From the NCBI GenBank assembly GCA_938075155.1, contig CALJGL010000012.1:150591-214590 (forward strand): DNA of 64,000 nt. Reading direction: 5' to 3'. Of this stretch, positions 35,174 through 44,407 are shown piece by piece. Each line of letters begins with the position of its first letter. Positions within the stretch are counted from its first letter, which is position 1. The position numbers were made by a program, and so were the translations under genes. The DNA comes from UBA12191 sp009937185 (lineage in GTDB: Bacteria > Planctomycetota > UBA8108 > UBA1146). Under the pieces are notes generated by a model, which was not told the DNA's origin, did not search any database, and saw only the letters and a program-made list of their open reading frames with translations.

Positions 35174-36883
35174 ATGGCAATGGCTTCTCAGCCACTCGGA
35201 CAGATCCTCAAGGAGATGGGTAAAATCTCCGAACTCGACATCCAGGAGGCGCTGCAGGATCAAAAAGCCCGCGGCGGCGCCATCGGTAAGATTCTTTCTG
35301 ACAAGGGACTCGTTACTGAAGAGGACCTTCGCATTGCGATTGCAAAGCAGTCAGGAATGGAACCGGTCAATCTGGATGAAATCGTAATGACTGCGGATCT
35401 TCTCGATATGGTTCCTGCCCACGTGGCAGAGACGTACCAAGTAATTCCTGTGGATTTTGATGGCTCAGTTTTGACACTGGCTCTCGCAGATCCACAAAAC
35501 GTGAGTGCACTCGACGACATGAAGTTCATGCTGAATGTCGACGTCAAAGGTGCTCTCAGTGATGCGACTTCTGTAGAAGCTGCATTGACGAAATACTACA
35601 GTGATCGTTCGGAATCGATGGAGAGCTTGCTCGGATCGATGGATTCCGGAGATATGGAAGTCATGGATGACAGTCGTCATCAAATGATGGACATGGATCA
35701 GTTGGAGAAAGACGTCAACGCTGCTCCTGTGGTCAAACTTCTCAACATGGTGCTGTTGTCAGCGATCAAGGATCGTGCTTCAGATATTCACCTAGAACCC
35801 TTCGAGAAAGAGTTCAAGATTCGATACAGGGTAGACGGGGTTCTCTATGAGATGATGCCACCGCCAATACAATTGGCGCGGGCTGTGATCTCAAGAGTGA
35901 AAGTCATGTCCAATCTGGACATCGCTGAGACGCGATTACCTCAGGATGGTCGTATCGAGTTGAACATTGCCGGTCGTCCGGTTGACCTTCGTGTTTCGAC
36001 ACTTCCGACTATGTACGGAGAATCGGTCGTAATGAGGGTTCTTGACCGAGGTCAGGTTTCTCTCGATCTGGAACAGATCGGATTGAGAACCAAGGATCTG
36101 GAAATCATTCGCAAACTGATCCTGAAACCAAACGGGATCATTCTTGTGACGGGGCCTACGGGTTCTGGTAAGACGACCACTCTTTATTCATGTCTGAATG
36201 AAGCGAACGATCCGATGACCAAAATCATCACGACTGAGGATCCGGTAGAATACAACATCGATGGAATCGTTCAGATTCCCATCAACGAGGATATCGGGGT
36301 GACCTACGCTGCTTGTCTCCGTGCCATCTTGCGTCAGGACCCGGACAAGATTCTCGTCGGTGAGATTCGTGACCTTGAGACGGCTCAGATTGCTGTTGAG
36401 GCGAGCTTGACGGGTCACATCGTGTTCTCAACCCTTCACACCAACGATGCTCCTTCCTCAGTCATTCGATTGGTGGACTTGGGGATCGAAGCGTTCTTGC
36501 TGACTGCGACCGTTGAAGCGGTTGTGGCTCAAAGACTGGTGCGTCGTGTCTGTTCAGAGTGCAAAGAAGAGTTTGAGCCGACGGACGAAGTCTTGATGGA
36601 GCTCGAATTGACCCGTTCAGATGTTCAGGGTCGAACGTTCTTCTACGGAAAAGGCTGCAAAGTTTGTAATGGATCGGGATACAAGGGTCGTATTGCCTTA
36701 TTCGAGATCATGATGATGTCGGACAGACTCCGGGATTTGATCATGGATGGAGCCAGTACACAGGAAATTCAAAATGCGGCTCGTGAAGAGGGTATGCAGA
36801 CCCTCAGGGACGCAGGATTGATCCATATTTACGACGGTGTGACCACGATTGAAGAAGTCGTCAAGGAGACCATCGTCAGTTAG
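35174..36883 (+). CDS. PilB/GspE-type secretion or pilus assembly ATPase (second)
   Basis: This 569-residue paralogue of the preceding ATPase has the same domain order: MshEN-like N-terminus with two repeats (Pro-Leu-Gly-Gln-Ile-Leu and Ala-Ile-Gly-Lys-Ile-Leu) including the conserved Gln, an acidic Met-rich linker (about 145-175), then the ATPase with Walker A Gly327-Pro-Thr-Gly-Ser-Gly-Lys333-Thr, Walker B Ile-Leu-Val-Gly-Glu-Ile-Arg-Asp and Cys-Ser-Glu-Cys plus Cys-Lys-Val-Cys. It is not a PilT retraction ATPase, since it keeps the extension-type N-domain and zinc cysteines. It lies 67 bases ahead of the PilC gene and is likely cotranscribed with it. Confidence 0.92.
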   Translation: MAMASQPLGQILKEMGKISELDIQEALQDQKARGGAIGKILSDKGLVTEEDLRIAIAKQSGMEPVNLDEIVMTADLLDMVPAHVAETYQVIPVDFDGSVLTLALADPQNVSALDDMKFMLNVDVKGALSDATSVEAALTKYYSDRSESMESLLGSMDSGDMEVMDDSRHQMMDMDQLEKDVNAAPVVKLLNMVLLSAIKDRASDIHLEPFEKEFKIRYRVDGVLYEMMPPPIQLARAVISRVKVMSNLDIAETRLPQDGRIELNIAGRPVDLRVSTLPTMYGESVVMRVLDRGQVSLDLEQIGLRTKDLEIIRKLILKPNGIILVTGPTGSGKTTTLYSCLNEANDPMTKIITTEDPVEYNIDGIVQIPINEDIGVTYAACLRAILRQDPDKILVGEIRDLETAQIAVEASLTGHIVFSTLHTNDAPSSVIRLVDLGIEAFLLTATVEAVVAQRLVRRVCSECKEEFEPTDEVLMELELTRSDVQGRTFFYGKGCKVCNGSGYKGRIALFEIMMMSDRLRDLIMDGASTQEIQNAAREEGMQTLRDAGLIHIYDGVTTIEEVVKETIVS

Positions 36884-36950
36884 GTCATCATCCACTAGGA
36901 TATCAGCGACCGGGGCAAGAAGTCTTGGTCAGATTTAAGGAGCAACCCAG

Positions 36951-38192
36951 ATGGCGGTATTCGAGTTCGAGGCAATCGGACCTGGGGGACAAAAAAAGCG
37001 TAGTACTATCGAAGCTGCAAACCAGGCAGAAGCGATTAAGCAATTACGTTCCAGGGGCATGAAGCCAACAAAAATTCGTGAGAGTAAAAAAGCCGCAGCA
37101 GGAGGAGCAGCCTCGGGTGGTAAGAAAAAGAAAATGGGTGGAGGTCTGTTCGGTGGCTCAGTGTCACAGGCTGACCTTGTCCAGTTTACCCAGCAGTTGG
37201 CGACTCTTCAGGACGCGGGACTTCCCATCGTGCGTTCGCTCAAGATTCTTGCGGACCAAATGAATCCGGGAGTCTTCCAGAACCAGCTCAATCAGGTGAC
37301 AGAAGATGTTGAGGGGGGTTCCACTCTTTCGGAAGCTCTCGAAAAATATCCAAAGACTTTCGACACACTCTTCGTTGCCATGGTGAAAGCCGGTGAGGCG
37401 GGTGGTGTTCTCGATACCATCCTTCAGCGTCTCTCGGACTTCCAAGAAAAGTCGATGAAGCTGCGCAAGAAGGTTCAGGGTGCCTTGGTGTATCCGGTGG
37501 CCGTTATTTGTGTGGCCGCGTTGATCCTTGGTTTCATCATGACTCAGGTGATTCCTCAGTTCCAAAAAATGTTCGCCGATATGGATACTGCTCTGCCAGG
37601 TCCCACTTTGGCACTTTTGGGATTTGCGGAAGCGGTTCAGGGATATTGGTGGGCTGCACCGGTAGTGATTTTCTTGGTGATCGCAGCATTGAAAGCGCTC
37701 GCCAAAACCAACGGCGGTGAATTGGCCATCGATAAGTCCAAGTTGAACGCGCCGATCTTTGGGCAGATTGTCCGAAAGTCGACCATTTCCAGATTCTGCA
37801 GAACTCTTGGAACCTTGATCAGTTCAGGTGTCCCGATTCTTGAGGCGTTGGAAATCGTGCGTGCCGCTGTTGGTAACCGAGTGATCTCGGACGCCATCGA
37901 GTCTGTCTGCGGCTCCATCCGTGAGGGTGAGACGATCGCAGAGCCTCTTGGGGCCTCCGGTGTTTTCGATCCACTTCTGGTGAACATGATCGATATCGGC
38001 GAGGAAACCGGAGAACTCGATAAGATGCTGAATAAGATCTCCGATAACTACGATCTCGACGTGGACGTCCTTGTGGACTCCCTTTCCAGTCTCTTGGAAC
38101 CCGTTTTGATTGTGGGAATGGGAGGGGCCGTGGGATTCATCGTTGTCGCGTTGTTCATGCCGTTGCTCTCGATCATTCAAAAGGTCGGATAA
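36951..38192 (+). CDS. PilC/GspF-type inner-membrane platform protein
   Basis: This 413-residue protein is the inner-membrane platform of a type IV pilus or type II secretion machine. Two GspF domains are visible: about 75-200 and 275-400, each with a Leu-x-x-Gly-Leu/Val-Pro-Ile pattern (Asp-Ala-Gly-Leu-Pro-Ile; Ser-Ser-Gly-Val-Pro-Ile) and a later Gly-Glu-x-x-Gly. Hydrophobic helices are near 178-198, 222-245 and 380-405. A Lys/Gly-rich linker (about 46-66) follows the small N-terminal domain. It is the last gene of the ATPase-ATPase-platform operon and is followed by a strong terminator. Confidence 0.92.
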   Translation: MAVFEFEAIGPGGQKKRSTIEAANQAEAIKQLRSRGMKPTKIRESKKAAAGGAASGGKKKKMGGGLFGGSVSQADLVQFTQQLATLQDAGLPIVRSLKILADQMNPGVFQNQLNQVTEDVEGGSTLSEALEKYPKTFDTLFVAMVKAGEAGGVLDTILQRLSDFQEKSMKLRKKVQGALVYPVAVICVAALILGFIMTQVIPQFQKMFADMDTALPGPTLALLGFAEAVQGYWWAAPVVIFLVIAALKALAKTNGGELAIDKSKLNAPIFGQIVRKSTISRFCRTLGTLISSGVPILEALEIVRAAVGNRVISDAIESVCGSIREGETIAEPLGASGVFDPLLVNMIDIGEETGELDKMLNKISDNYDLDVDVLVDSLSSLLEPVLIVGMGGAVGFIVVALFMPLLSIIQKVG

Positions 38193-38218
38193 GGCATTTA
38201 ACGATCGATGACCAGATA

Positions 38219-38257
38219 GGGCCGTGTCGGGTATGATCCCGACACGGCCCTCTTTTT
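38219..38257 (+). terminator. Intrinsic terminator after the PilC gene
   Basis: GGGCCGTGTCGGG (38219-38231) pairs perfectly with CCCGACACGGCCC (38238-38250) around TATGAT, followed by TCTTTTTT. It lies 24 bases before the proposed RNase R start, so the RNase R gene probably has its own promoter or depends on read-through. Confidence 0.93.
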
Positions 38258-38280
38258 TGTCTCCAATCAAAGGAACCCTG

Positions 38281-40596
38281 TTGAGTCGAAACAAGGAAAT
38301 ACTATCCCAACTTCGTGAGTGGGCACGCAGCAAGGCGTATCACAAAGTGACCCTCTCCGAACTTCAAGGTGAGTTGGAACTGACCGATTCAAAGACCTCG
38401 TCTTTATCTGAGGCTCTTGAGGAGTTGGAGAATTTAGGAGAGTTCGTATTCCTGCAAGCGCGTGGCTGGTTTGTTCCATGGAGAGAAAACTGGTTTGTCG
38501 GAACTTTGACCATCGCGCGGAAAGGATTCGGATTTGTTCGTGCTTTGAGTGTCGATCCCAGGGGTGACGTGTTTATTCCTGCTCGAAGATTAAAGGACGC
38601 TCATCACGGCGACCGAGTACTCGTCGCATTGGAACGACCTCGTCGAGGTAAACCTGCTTCGGCTCAAGATGGCCGATCAGGAAAGATTCTCGAAGTATTG
38701 GAGAGAAGTCCAAGGGTGTTTCCCGGTTACTTTCGTGAAGCTGAAGGCGGCGCTGGAATCGTTGAACCTGCCCGACACGAAAGTGTCCGGGAAGTGTGGA
38801 TCGATCCCAGTTTTCGATCAGGAATTGAAGATGGAGATCGGGTGCTGGTTCGACTGCGTCAGGGATCGGCCATAGACGGTCTTCCCCCTGGTGAAGTCCT
38901 TTGTGCTTGGGCTCCAGAAGGTACTTGGTTGGCCGACTTACAAATGGTTTGTGCCGAGCATGGATTGAGAGAAGCGTTCCCTCGTGAGGTGGAAGAACTT
39001 GCCTCACAGTATCCGAACACTATTCCTGAGGAGGAGTTTTCTCGACGGAGCGACTTGAGGGAAGAACCCTTCATGACCATCGACCCTGTCGATGCCAAGG
39101 ATTTCGATGATGCTCTCGTGGCTTCTCCTCTTCCAGAGGGAGGGGTTCGTTTGGGAGTCGCGATTGCTGACGTCAGTCACTTTGTCAAACAGGGCGATCC
39201 TATCGATGCCGAGGCATTGTTGAGGGGAACCAGTGTTTATATTCCAGGTAAGACGATTCCCATGTTGCCGGAACGACTGAGTAATGATCTTTGCTCGCTT
39301 CGACCGAACGTCGATCGTTTGGCAAAAGTGGCATGGATGGATATCGATGCGTCGGGAGAGTTCCAAAATATCAGAGTTGAGCACGCGGTTATCAGAAGTG
39401 CTCGTCGGTTTACCTATGAAGAAGTGCAGTCAATTCTCGACGGTGTTATCGCTGAAAAAGAAGATCCTGTATTGGTCGACCAGGTGACGATTCTCAATCA
39501 GGCACGTCAGCTTCTTCATGACAGACGCATACGCCAGGGATCACTCCAGTTGGAAATTGAAGAGATGAAACTCGTTCTTGACGATGAGGGCGAAGTGATC
39601 GACGTGGTCAGCAGGGAACCTCTGCTGGCTCATGGATTGGTCGAGGAGTGTATGTTGGCCGCGAATGAGGCGGTGGCCACCTTGGCCAGTAGGGAGGACC
39701 TCCCGGTTCTTCGCAGAGTTCATGCTCCACCCGATGAAGCAGAACTTGAAAAGTTTATTAAACTCTGTCGAGTTCTTGTGCCTGAAGCACCCATCAACAC
39801 AGTGACAGAACTGGGCAAGTTGGTTGAAGCCGTGAAGGGAAGCGACGTCGCGCCTGTAGTTTTCTTCGCTCTCTTACGAAGTTTGAGCCGTGCGGAATAC
39901 AGTCCGGTGAAAGCGATTCACTTCGCATTACAGAAACTTGAATACTGTCACTTCACTTCTCCAATTCGTAGATATCCTGATCTCCAGGTTCATCAGGCTC
40001 TCGACAAGCACCTCTTCTCAGGAGGGGCAGGTCCCAAACTGGGGCAAGAATCTGTGACATTAATGGAGTTGGGAGAATCTTGTTCCACTCGAGAGCGTGC
40101 TGCGGAAAGCGCTGAGCGTGATATGACCCGATTGAGGGCGATTTCTTGGCTCAGGCACAGAGTCGGCGAGCGTTTTCCGGGGATGGTGACAGCGGTGAGG
40201 GATCAGGGGTTCTACGTCCGCTTGGATGGGATTCTCGTCGATGGATTCGTACATGTCTCCAGATTGCGAGATGACCATTACGTCTACAACGAGACCCATT
40301 TTGCCTTGAGAGGCATCAATAAGGGCAACATGATCCGTCTCGGTGACCCTGTGGAGGTGGAACTTGAAGGAGTAGATCCCCTGCAAAGAGACGTCGATTT
40401 AAGGTACCTTCATACCAGACCGGGTGCCCGCAGGGGCAAAGGAGCGGGAGGGCATCCCGTGAGTAAGGGCGGCAAGAAGAAAGCCGGTCGTGATTCACAC
40501 CGTAAGGATGCCGGAAAATCTGGGAGAGGTCACCGAGGATCCTCTCCAGGGAGGAAATCCGGCGGTGGTCAGAAAAAACGCAGAAACTCGAGGTGA
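38281..40596 (+). CDS. rnr: Ribonuclease R
   Basis: This 771-residue 3'-5' exoribonuclease degrades structured RNA. A winged-helix N-terminus (about 1-75) is followed by cold-shock/OB domains (about 80-230), the RNB catalytic domain with Asp-Ala-Lys-Asp-Phe-Asp-Asp-Ala (Mg-binding aspartates), an S1 domain (about 620-700, Gly-Phe-Tyr-Val-Arg-Leu-Asp-Gly), and a Lys/Arg/Gly-rich tail of about 60 residues. TTG 38281 is chosen because AAAGGA lies six bases upstream; the longer GTG 38224 frame would run through the terminator hairpin. RNase HI follows after six bases. Confidence 0.93.
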   Translation: MSRNKEILSQLREWARSKAYHKVTLSELQGELELTDSKTSSLSEALEELENLGEFVFLQARGWFVPWRENWFVGTLTIARKGFGFVRALSVDPRGDVFIPARRLKDAHHGDRVLVALERPRRGKPASAQDGRSGKILEVLERSPRVFPGYFREAEGGAGIVEPARHESVREVWIDPSFRSGIEDGDRVLVRLRQGSAIDGLPPGEVLCAWAPEGTWLADLQMVCAEHGLREAFPREVEELASQYPNTIPEEEFSRRSDLREEPFMTIDPVDAKDFDDALVASPLPEGGVRLGVAIADVSHFVKQGDPIDAEALLRGTSVYIPGKTIPMLPERLSNDLCSLRPNVDRLAKVAWMDIDASGEFQNIRVEHAVIRSARRFTYEEVQSILDGVIAEKEDPVLVDQVTILNQARQLLHDRRIRQGSLQLEIEEMKLVLDDEGEVIDVVSREPLLAHGLVEECMLAANEAVATLASREDLPVLRRVHAPPDEAELEKFIKLCRVLVPEAPINTVTELGKLVEAVKGSDVAPVVFFALLRSLSRAEYSPVKAIHFALQKLEYCHFTSPIRRYPDLQVHQALDKHLFSGGAGPKLGQESVTLMELGESCSTRERAAESAERDMTRLRAISWLRHRVGERFPGMVTAVRDQGFYVRLDGILVDGFVHVSRLRDDHYVYNETHFALRGINKGNMIRLGDPVEVELEGVDPLQRDVDLRYLHTRPGARRGKGAGGHPVSKGGKKKAGRDSHRKDAGKSGRGHRGSSPGRKSGGGQKKRRNSR

Positions 40597-40602
40597 TGGA
40601 TA

Positions 40603-41058
40603 ATGGGTGAGCGACAGCAATACCAGATTTGGACAGATGGCGCATGTCGTGGCAATCCCGGTCCCGGGGGTTGGGGTTACATCTCAAGATCAGCCTCCGG
40701 TGATGAGTCTTCCCAGTATGATGCTGAGCAACAGACTACGAATAACCGAATGGAACTGATGGCAGTGATTGAAGCGTTGAGATCATTGCCGGGGTCTAGT
40801 CAGGTACAGTTATTCAGTGATTCTCAGTATGTGATCAAGGGAATGAAGGAATGGATCGTGGGCTGGCAACGACGTGGGTGGAAAAAATCCGATGGAAAGC
40901 CGGTCGTGAACGATGATCTTTGGAAGCGATTGATAGAAATAGCAGCCCTGCACGAAATTCAATGGGAATGGGTAAGAGGGCATTCAGGACATGAGGAAAA
41001 TGAACGGTGCGATGGTCTTGCAAACAGGGCTATAGACGAAGCGTCTTGGGCACCATGA
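40603..41058 (+). CDS. rnhA: Ribonuclease HI
   Basis: This 151-residue enzyme cleaves the RNA strand of RNA-DNA hybrids. The catalytic residues are all present: Asp12 in Thr-Asp-Gly-Ala-Cys, Glu51 in Arg-Met-Glu-Leu, Asp73 in Ser-Asp-Ser-Gln, and Asp137, with His127 in the flexible loop Gly-His-Ser-Gly-His-Glu. Its length is normal for the E. coli type. GAGG lies nine bases before the ATG. Its stop overlaps an ATG of the FKBP gene frame, so rnr, rnhA and the FKBP gene probably form an operon. Confidence 0.95.
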   Translation: MGERQQYQIWTDGACRGNPGPGGWGYISRSASGDESSQYDAEQQTTNNRMELMAVIEALRSLPGSSQVQLFSDSQYVIKGMKEWIVGWQRRGWKKSDGKPVVNDDLWKRLIEIAALHEIQWEWVRGHSGHEENERCDGLANRAIDEASWAP

Positions 41059-41069
41059 GAGGAAAGAGA

Positions 41070-41756
41070 ATGAGCACGATGCAGATTCTAATGATCCTTG
41101 TCGTCATTGCGATGGCGGGAGTTTTGACAGCAGCGATGGTCGCGGATTATTCAACTATTCCGCTGGAGTCGAAAGAGCTTCACAAGCTTGTTTCTGGATC
41201 AGAAACAAGCTTGCAGGGTGCGATTGAAATCGCCGAGGAGTTGAGTGGTGGAGTCGCTACCTCCGCAAAGTTTCAACTAGGATCGGCATTAATGCTGATC
41301 AATGTAGAAACTTGCACTGTTGAGAAGACTGAACGCTTCTTGATTAGCGCCGACGGCAAAGTAAATAACCGCGATGAGATCATGAGGTTCCCAGGATTAG
41401 AAGCGAAGGGTGAACTTCAGACGACCGATTCAGGATTAAGTTACATCGAAATCGTCGAAGGTGAGGGTGCGATCCCAGCGTCCTCCGAGACGAAAGTCAC
41501 CGTTCACTACTCGGGATATCTCACCGATGGCTCGATGTTTGATAGCAGTGTCAAGCGTGGCCAGCCTGCCACTTTCGGTTTGAACCAAGTGATCAAAGGT
41601 TGGACTGAAGGAGTAGGATCGATGAAGGTCGGTGGTAAGCGGAAATTGATTATCCCGTTTGATTTGGCATACGGTCCTAATGGACGTCCGCCTACCATTC
41701 CACCCAAGGCAACTCTGATTTTTGACGTGGAACTGATCTCGATTGTTCAAGAGTAG
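41070..41756 (+). CDS. Exported FKBP-type peptidyl-prolyl isomerase
   Basis: This 228-residue protein has an N-terminal hydrophobic helix (about 4-24) that serves as signal peptide or anchor. An FKBP domain (about 120-228) follows, with Val-His-Tyr-Ser-Gly-Tyr, Phe-Asp-Ser-Ser, Gly-Trp-Thr-Glu-Gly-Val and Ala-Tyr-Gly. It should catalyse prolyl cis-trans isomerisation in the periplasm. The segment between (about 40-95) has an Ala-Ile-Glu-Ile-Ala-Glu-Glu helix and an Ile-Ser-Ala-Asp-Gly-Lys-Val turn, reminiscent of a PepSY-like domain; this is tentative. ATG 41070, with AGAGG seven bases upstream, is preferred to ATG 41055, which overlaps the rnhA stop as ATGA. Confidence 0.88.
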   Translation: MSTMQILMILVVIAMAGVLTAAMVADYSTIPLESKELHKLVSGSETSLQGAIEIAEELSGGVATSAKFQLGSALMLINVETCTVEKTERFLISADGKVNNRDEIMRFPGLEAKGELQTTDSGLSYIEIVEGEGAIPASSETKVTVHYSGYLTDGSMFDSSVKRGQPATFGLNQVIKGWTEGVGSMKVGGKRKLIIPFDLAYGPNGRPPTIPPKATLIFDVELISIVQE

Positions 41757-41813
41757 AAATTGACCCATCAAGGCCGGTAATCCCTAAATATTGGGGTTCT
41801 AGGCCATCTGAGC

Positions 41814-41853
41814 GGCACATCAGGAGAATCCATCGTATTCTCCTGATGGTGCC
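41814..41853. repeat. Long inverted repeat without a T tract
   Basis: GGCACATCAGGAGAAT (41814-41829) pairs with ATTCTCCTGATGGTGCC (41837-41853) around CCATCGT, with a single bulged C. It lies 58 bases after the FKBP stop. It has no run of T, so it may be an RNA stabiliser or a weak terminator rather than a classical one. Confidence 0.7.
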
Positions 41854-41986
41854 GTCGGTCTTCATCCCGGCTTCCGTTGCAGGATTTACGTCGGCACTCT
41901 AGGATCTCTAATTAGCTTTCCTGAACTCCGTGTTGGGGTTCTGTTCACGAAATTTGGGTTTAACCCAAGGAGAGGGAGGACCGGAG

Positions 41987-43888
41987 ATGTCCACCGGCTT
42001 CTTCAAAAGTAACGAGAAGGTCATCATGACCTTGCTCCTCTTGATTCTTGCACCGACTTTTGCGGCTACAGGTCTCATTCAGTCCTTCTTTGAAGGCGGG
42101 AATCCCGATTCCTATGTGGTCTTTGGCGAATCCATCGATGCTGAAACATTTATTGAGGCACGAAGAGGCTTGTCTGAAGCCCTTTGGGTCAACAATATTC
42201 GCAGGTTTGGGCCTTATGGTGCTCAGGTATCAAGGCGATACCAATCTGCGACCGTTGATGACGTGTTGCGACATCTTGTGTTCCAGCATGATTTGAATGA
42301 GCGAGGCATCGAGCCCAGTATGGAGCGGAAAGCGGAAGAGATCCGCAATGCTGCGCTGGATATCATCGCCTGGCATCAAGTGATGGATCAGTCGGGTTGG
42401 GAGGGGACATATCAGGATAATTTCCCTGGATTCAGCCTCAAAAGAAATGATCCCAACTTCATCTTTAAAACAGCTGATTATAAAGCTGTCTTTGCGGATT
42501 CAAACTTTTGGAATTCTTCGACCAATCCTTTGTCGATCAAAGATTTCGAGGACAGCATTGTTCGCAACTTGAGAACTCAAGAGTTGCTGAATGCCGTTAC
42601 TTCATCGGTGGTGGTCTCCGAGCAGGAAGCCTTCAGCGATTTTTCTGCTTCTTACGAGAAGCGAATTCTGGATGTAGTGCAGATTCCCGGAGCTGACTTC
42701 ATCGATGAAGCTCGCGAGAGTGCGACCATCGAGGAATTCGAAAAGTACTACCAAGACAATGCCGATGAGTTCGTACTGAATAATCGTCTGGTTGTTGAGG
42801 TGGCCCGAATTAACCGGAACAATTTGATCGCTAGTACGAATTATGAGCCTACTGCTGAAGAGATTGAGGCCAAATACTCGGAAGACAGAGATGTCCTTTA
42901 CCGTGTTCGTCGTCCGGATGGATATGTTCCACCTGAGGACGCCGATCCCGAAGATGACTACAGGCCTTTGGCGGAAGTCTTTGAGCGGGTTGTTCGATCC
43001 TTTAATCAGGAGAAGGCTCAAGTCGTTGAAGGTGATCTCCTTCAAAGTGCTCTCGATGCATTGACCGAGTTTCGCAATCAAGGTGAAACCGTAGAGCTTG
43101 CACAAGTGTTTCCTGAGGGACTGGATTACGTCGAAATCGTAGAATTAGATCCCTTTACCCAGCGTGAGATTAATACCCTGGAGTCACAGTATCGAAATCC
43201 TGCGGCTTACGGGGAGTTCTTCACACGTGAGAGAAACACTCCGGGAGCGGTCCAGCCGGGAGATCTTTACTCCTCTATCGCAACCAACAGTCAGGGTAAC
43301 TTCCTGATCAGGGTGAAAGAGATGCAACCACAGAGGCAAATGACTTACGAGGAAGGACTCGAAGACATTATCAAGGCCACTGAAGTTGCTAAAGCAAAAG
43401 AACTCGCTTCCAGTACTGTAGAAGGCTGGGTTGAGCAGATTCGCTCAGGTGAAGAGGGTGTGACTCTGGAGTCGATCACAGATGCGAACAATTACTCCAT
43501 CTACACGATGGATCCTGTGACTCGCTCCCAGTCCTTTAATCTGAAGATCAATAATGCAGTGATTCCGGCAGCGAGAGATCTTTTGACTGCGGCATTCGAC
43601 ATTCAGGAAGTTGATCAAGTGGTTGGGCCTGTAGGCAGTGATGCCGACAAGGCCGTGTATCTTGTTCGTCTGAATGGAATGGGTGATGCTGATCTGGAGC
43701 TCTTCAGTTCGTTGAAAGAAAGCACTGAAAGACGTCTCTTGTTGGACAAGCAGAGAGCGATTCTTGAGGCTTATGAAGCAGAGCTCATGGAAAGTGCCAA
43801 CATCATGTTGTACCAAGAAGATGGTGGCGCTGTTTCTCGTGAGGAACTGCAGAATCAGTCGGAAGAAGGATCAGATACCTCCGGGTAA
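41987..43888 (+). CDS. SurA/PpiD-like membrane-anchored chaperone
   Basis: This 633-residue protein has a short cytosolic leader, one membrane helix (about residues 14-34) and a large periplasmic region rich in charged helices, the layout of PpiD. The N-terminal helical part (about 45-230) fits SurA_N. A middle and C-terminal region (about 230-600) fits parvulin-like repeats, but I see no clear complete parvulin active site. It may be a chaperone without isomerase activity. ATG 41987 is chosen because GGAGG and GGAG lie just upstream; TTG 41930 would add 19 residues. A strong terminator follows. It lies in an envelope-folding neighbourhood with the FKBP gene. Confidence 0.75.
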   Translation: MSTGFFKSNEKVIMTLLLLILAPTFAATGLIQSFFEGGNPDSYVVFGESIDAETFIEARRGLSEALWVNNIRRFGPYGAQVSRRYQSATVDDVLRHLVFQHDLNERGIEPSMERKAEEIRNAALDIIAWHQVMDQSGWEGTYQDNFPGFSLKRNDPNFIFKTADYKAVFADSNFWNSSTNPLSIKDFEDSIVRNLRTQELLNAVTSSVVVSEQEAFSDFSASYEKRILDVVQIPGADFIDEARESATIEEFEKYYQDNADEFVLNNRLVVEVARINRNNLIASTNYEPTAEEIEAKYSEDRDVLYRVRRPDGYVPPEDADPEDDYRPLAEVFERVVRSFNQEKAQVVEGDLLQSALDALTEFRNQGETVELAQVFPEGLDYVEIVELDPFTQREINTLESQYRNPAAYGEFFTRERNTPGAVQPGDLYSSIATNSQGNFLIRVKEMQPQRQMTYEEGLEDIIKATEVAKAKELASSTVEGWVEQIRSGEEGVTLESITDANNYSIYTMDPVTRSQSFNLKINNAVIPAARDLLTAAFDIQEVDQVVGPVGSDADKAVYLVRLNGMGDADLELFSSLKESTERRLLLDKQRAILEAYEAELMESANIMLYQEDGGAVSREELQNQSEEGSDTSG

Positions 43889-43918
43889 GTCCTTGTTTTG
43901 AAAGCCGTATACACAAAA

Positions 43919-43954
43919 GGGCCGCCAACGAGATTCGTTGGCGGCCCTTTTTTT
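43919..43954. terminator. Bidirectional intrinsic terminator
   Basis: GGGCCGCCAACGA (43919-43931) pairs perfectly with TCGTTGGCGGCCC (43935-43947) around GAT, with AAAA before and TTTTTTT after. It lies between the convergent SurA-like and rpiB genes and can stop both transcripts. Confidence 0.93.
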
Positions 43955-43966
43955 GATGGCGATCAG

Positions 43967-44407
43967 TTAACTGGGGATTTTGTCGATCTTGTCGACACGG
44001 GTACCATGACGTCCTCCTTCAAAAGGAGTGTCGATGAAGACTGCGATCAAATCTTTAATTTTTTCTGTTCCGATGACGCGCTCGCCAAAGCAGGCGATGT
44101 TTGCATTGTTGTGGCCGCGAGACATTTCCGCAGTAAATGAATCGGTAATCACAGCTGCTCGAGCACCTTGATAGCGGTTTGCGGTCATGGCCATGCCTTG
44201 TCCGGTTCCACACACGAGCACTCCCACCTCTGCGAGTCCTGTCGTGACTCCGACAGAAACCTCATGTGCGATGTCAGGGTAATCGGCTTTTTCTTCTGTC
44301 GTGCTAGGGCCGATTTCTGTGACTTCCCAACCACGATTCCTGAAGACTTCAGCGACGGTTTTTCTACCGTCAATTCCTGCATGATCCGAACCGACGAATG
44401 CTTTCAT
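43967..44407 (-). CDS. rpiB: Ribose-5-phosphate isomerase B
   Basis: This 146-residue enzyme interconverts ribose 5-phosphate and ribulose 5-phosphate. The RpiB/LacAB pattern is clear: Gly-Ser-Asp-His-Ala-Gly near the N-terminus, the active-site Cys in Val-Cys-Gly-Thr-Gly-Gln-Gly-Met, then Asn-Asn-Ala-Asn and the Gly-Gly-Arg-His phosphate-binding region near the C-terminus. Its ATG overlaps the stop of the TsaC-phosphatase fusion gene (ATGA). The same order of tsaC-like, phosphatase and rpiB genes is known as ywlC-ywlE-ywlF in Bacillus subtilis. Confidence 0.93.
   Translation of the reverse strand: MKAFVGSDHAGIDGRKTVAEVFRNRGWEVTEIGPSTTEEKADYPDIAHEVSVGVTTGLAEVGVLVCGTGQGMAMTANRYQGARAAVITDSFTAEMSRGHNNANIACFGERVIGTEKIKDLIAVFIDTPFEGGRHGTRVDKIDKIPS

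Noticed and set aside
38224..38280. Longer RNase R start at GTG 38224
   Set aside because: It would translate through the terminator hairpin of the PilC transcript; TTG 38281 has AAAGGA at the right distance.
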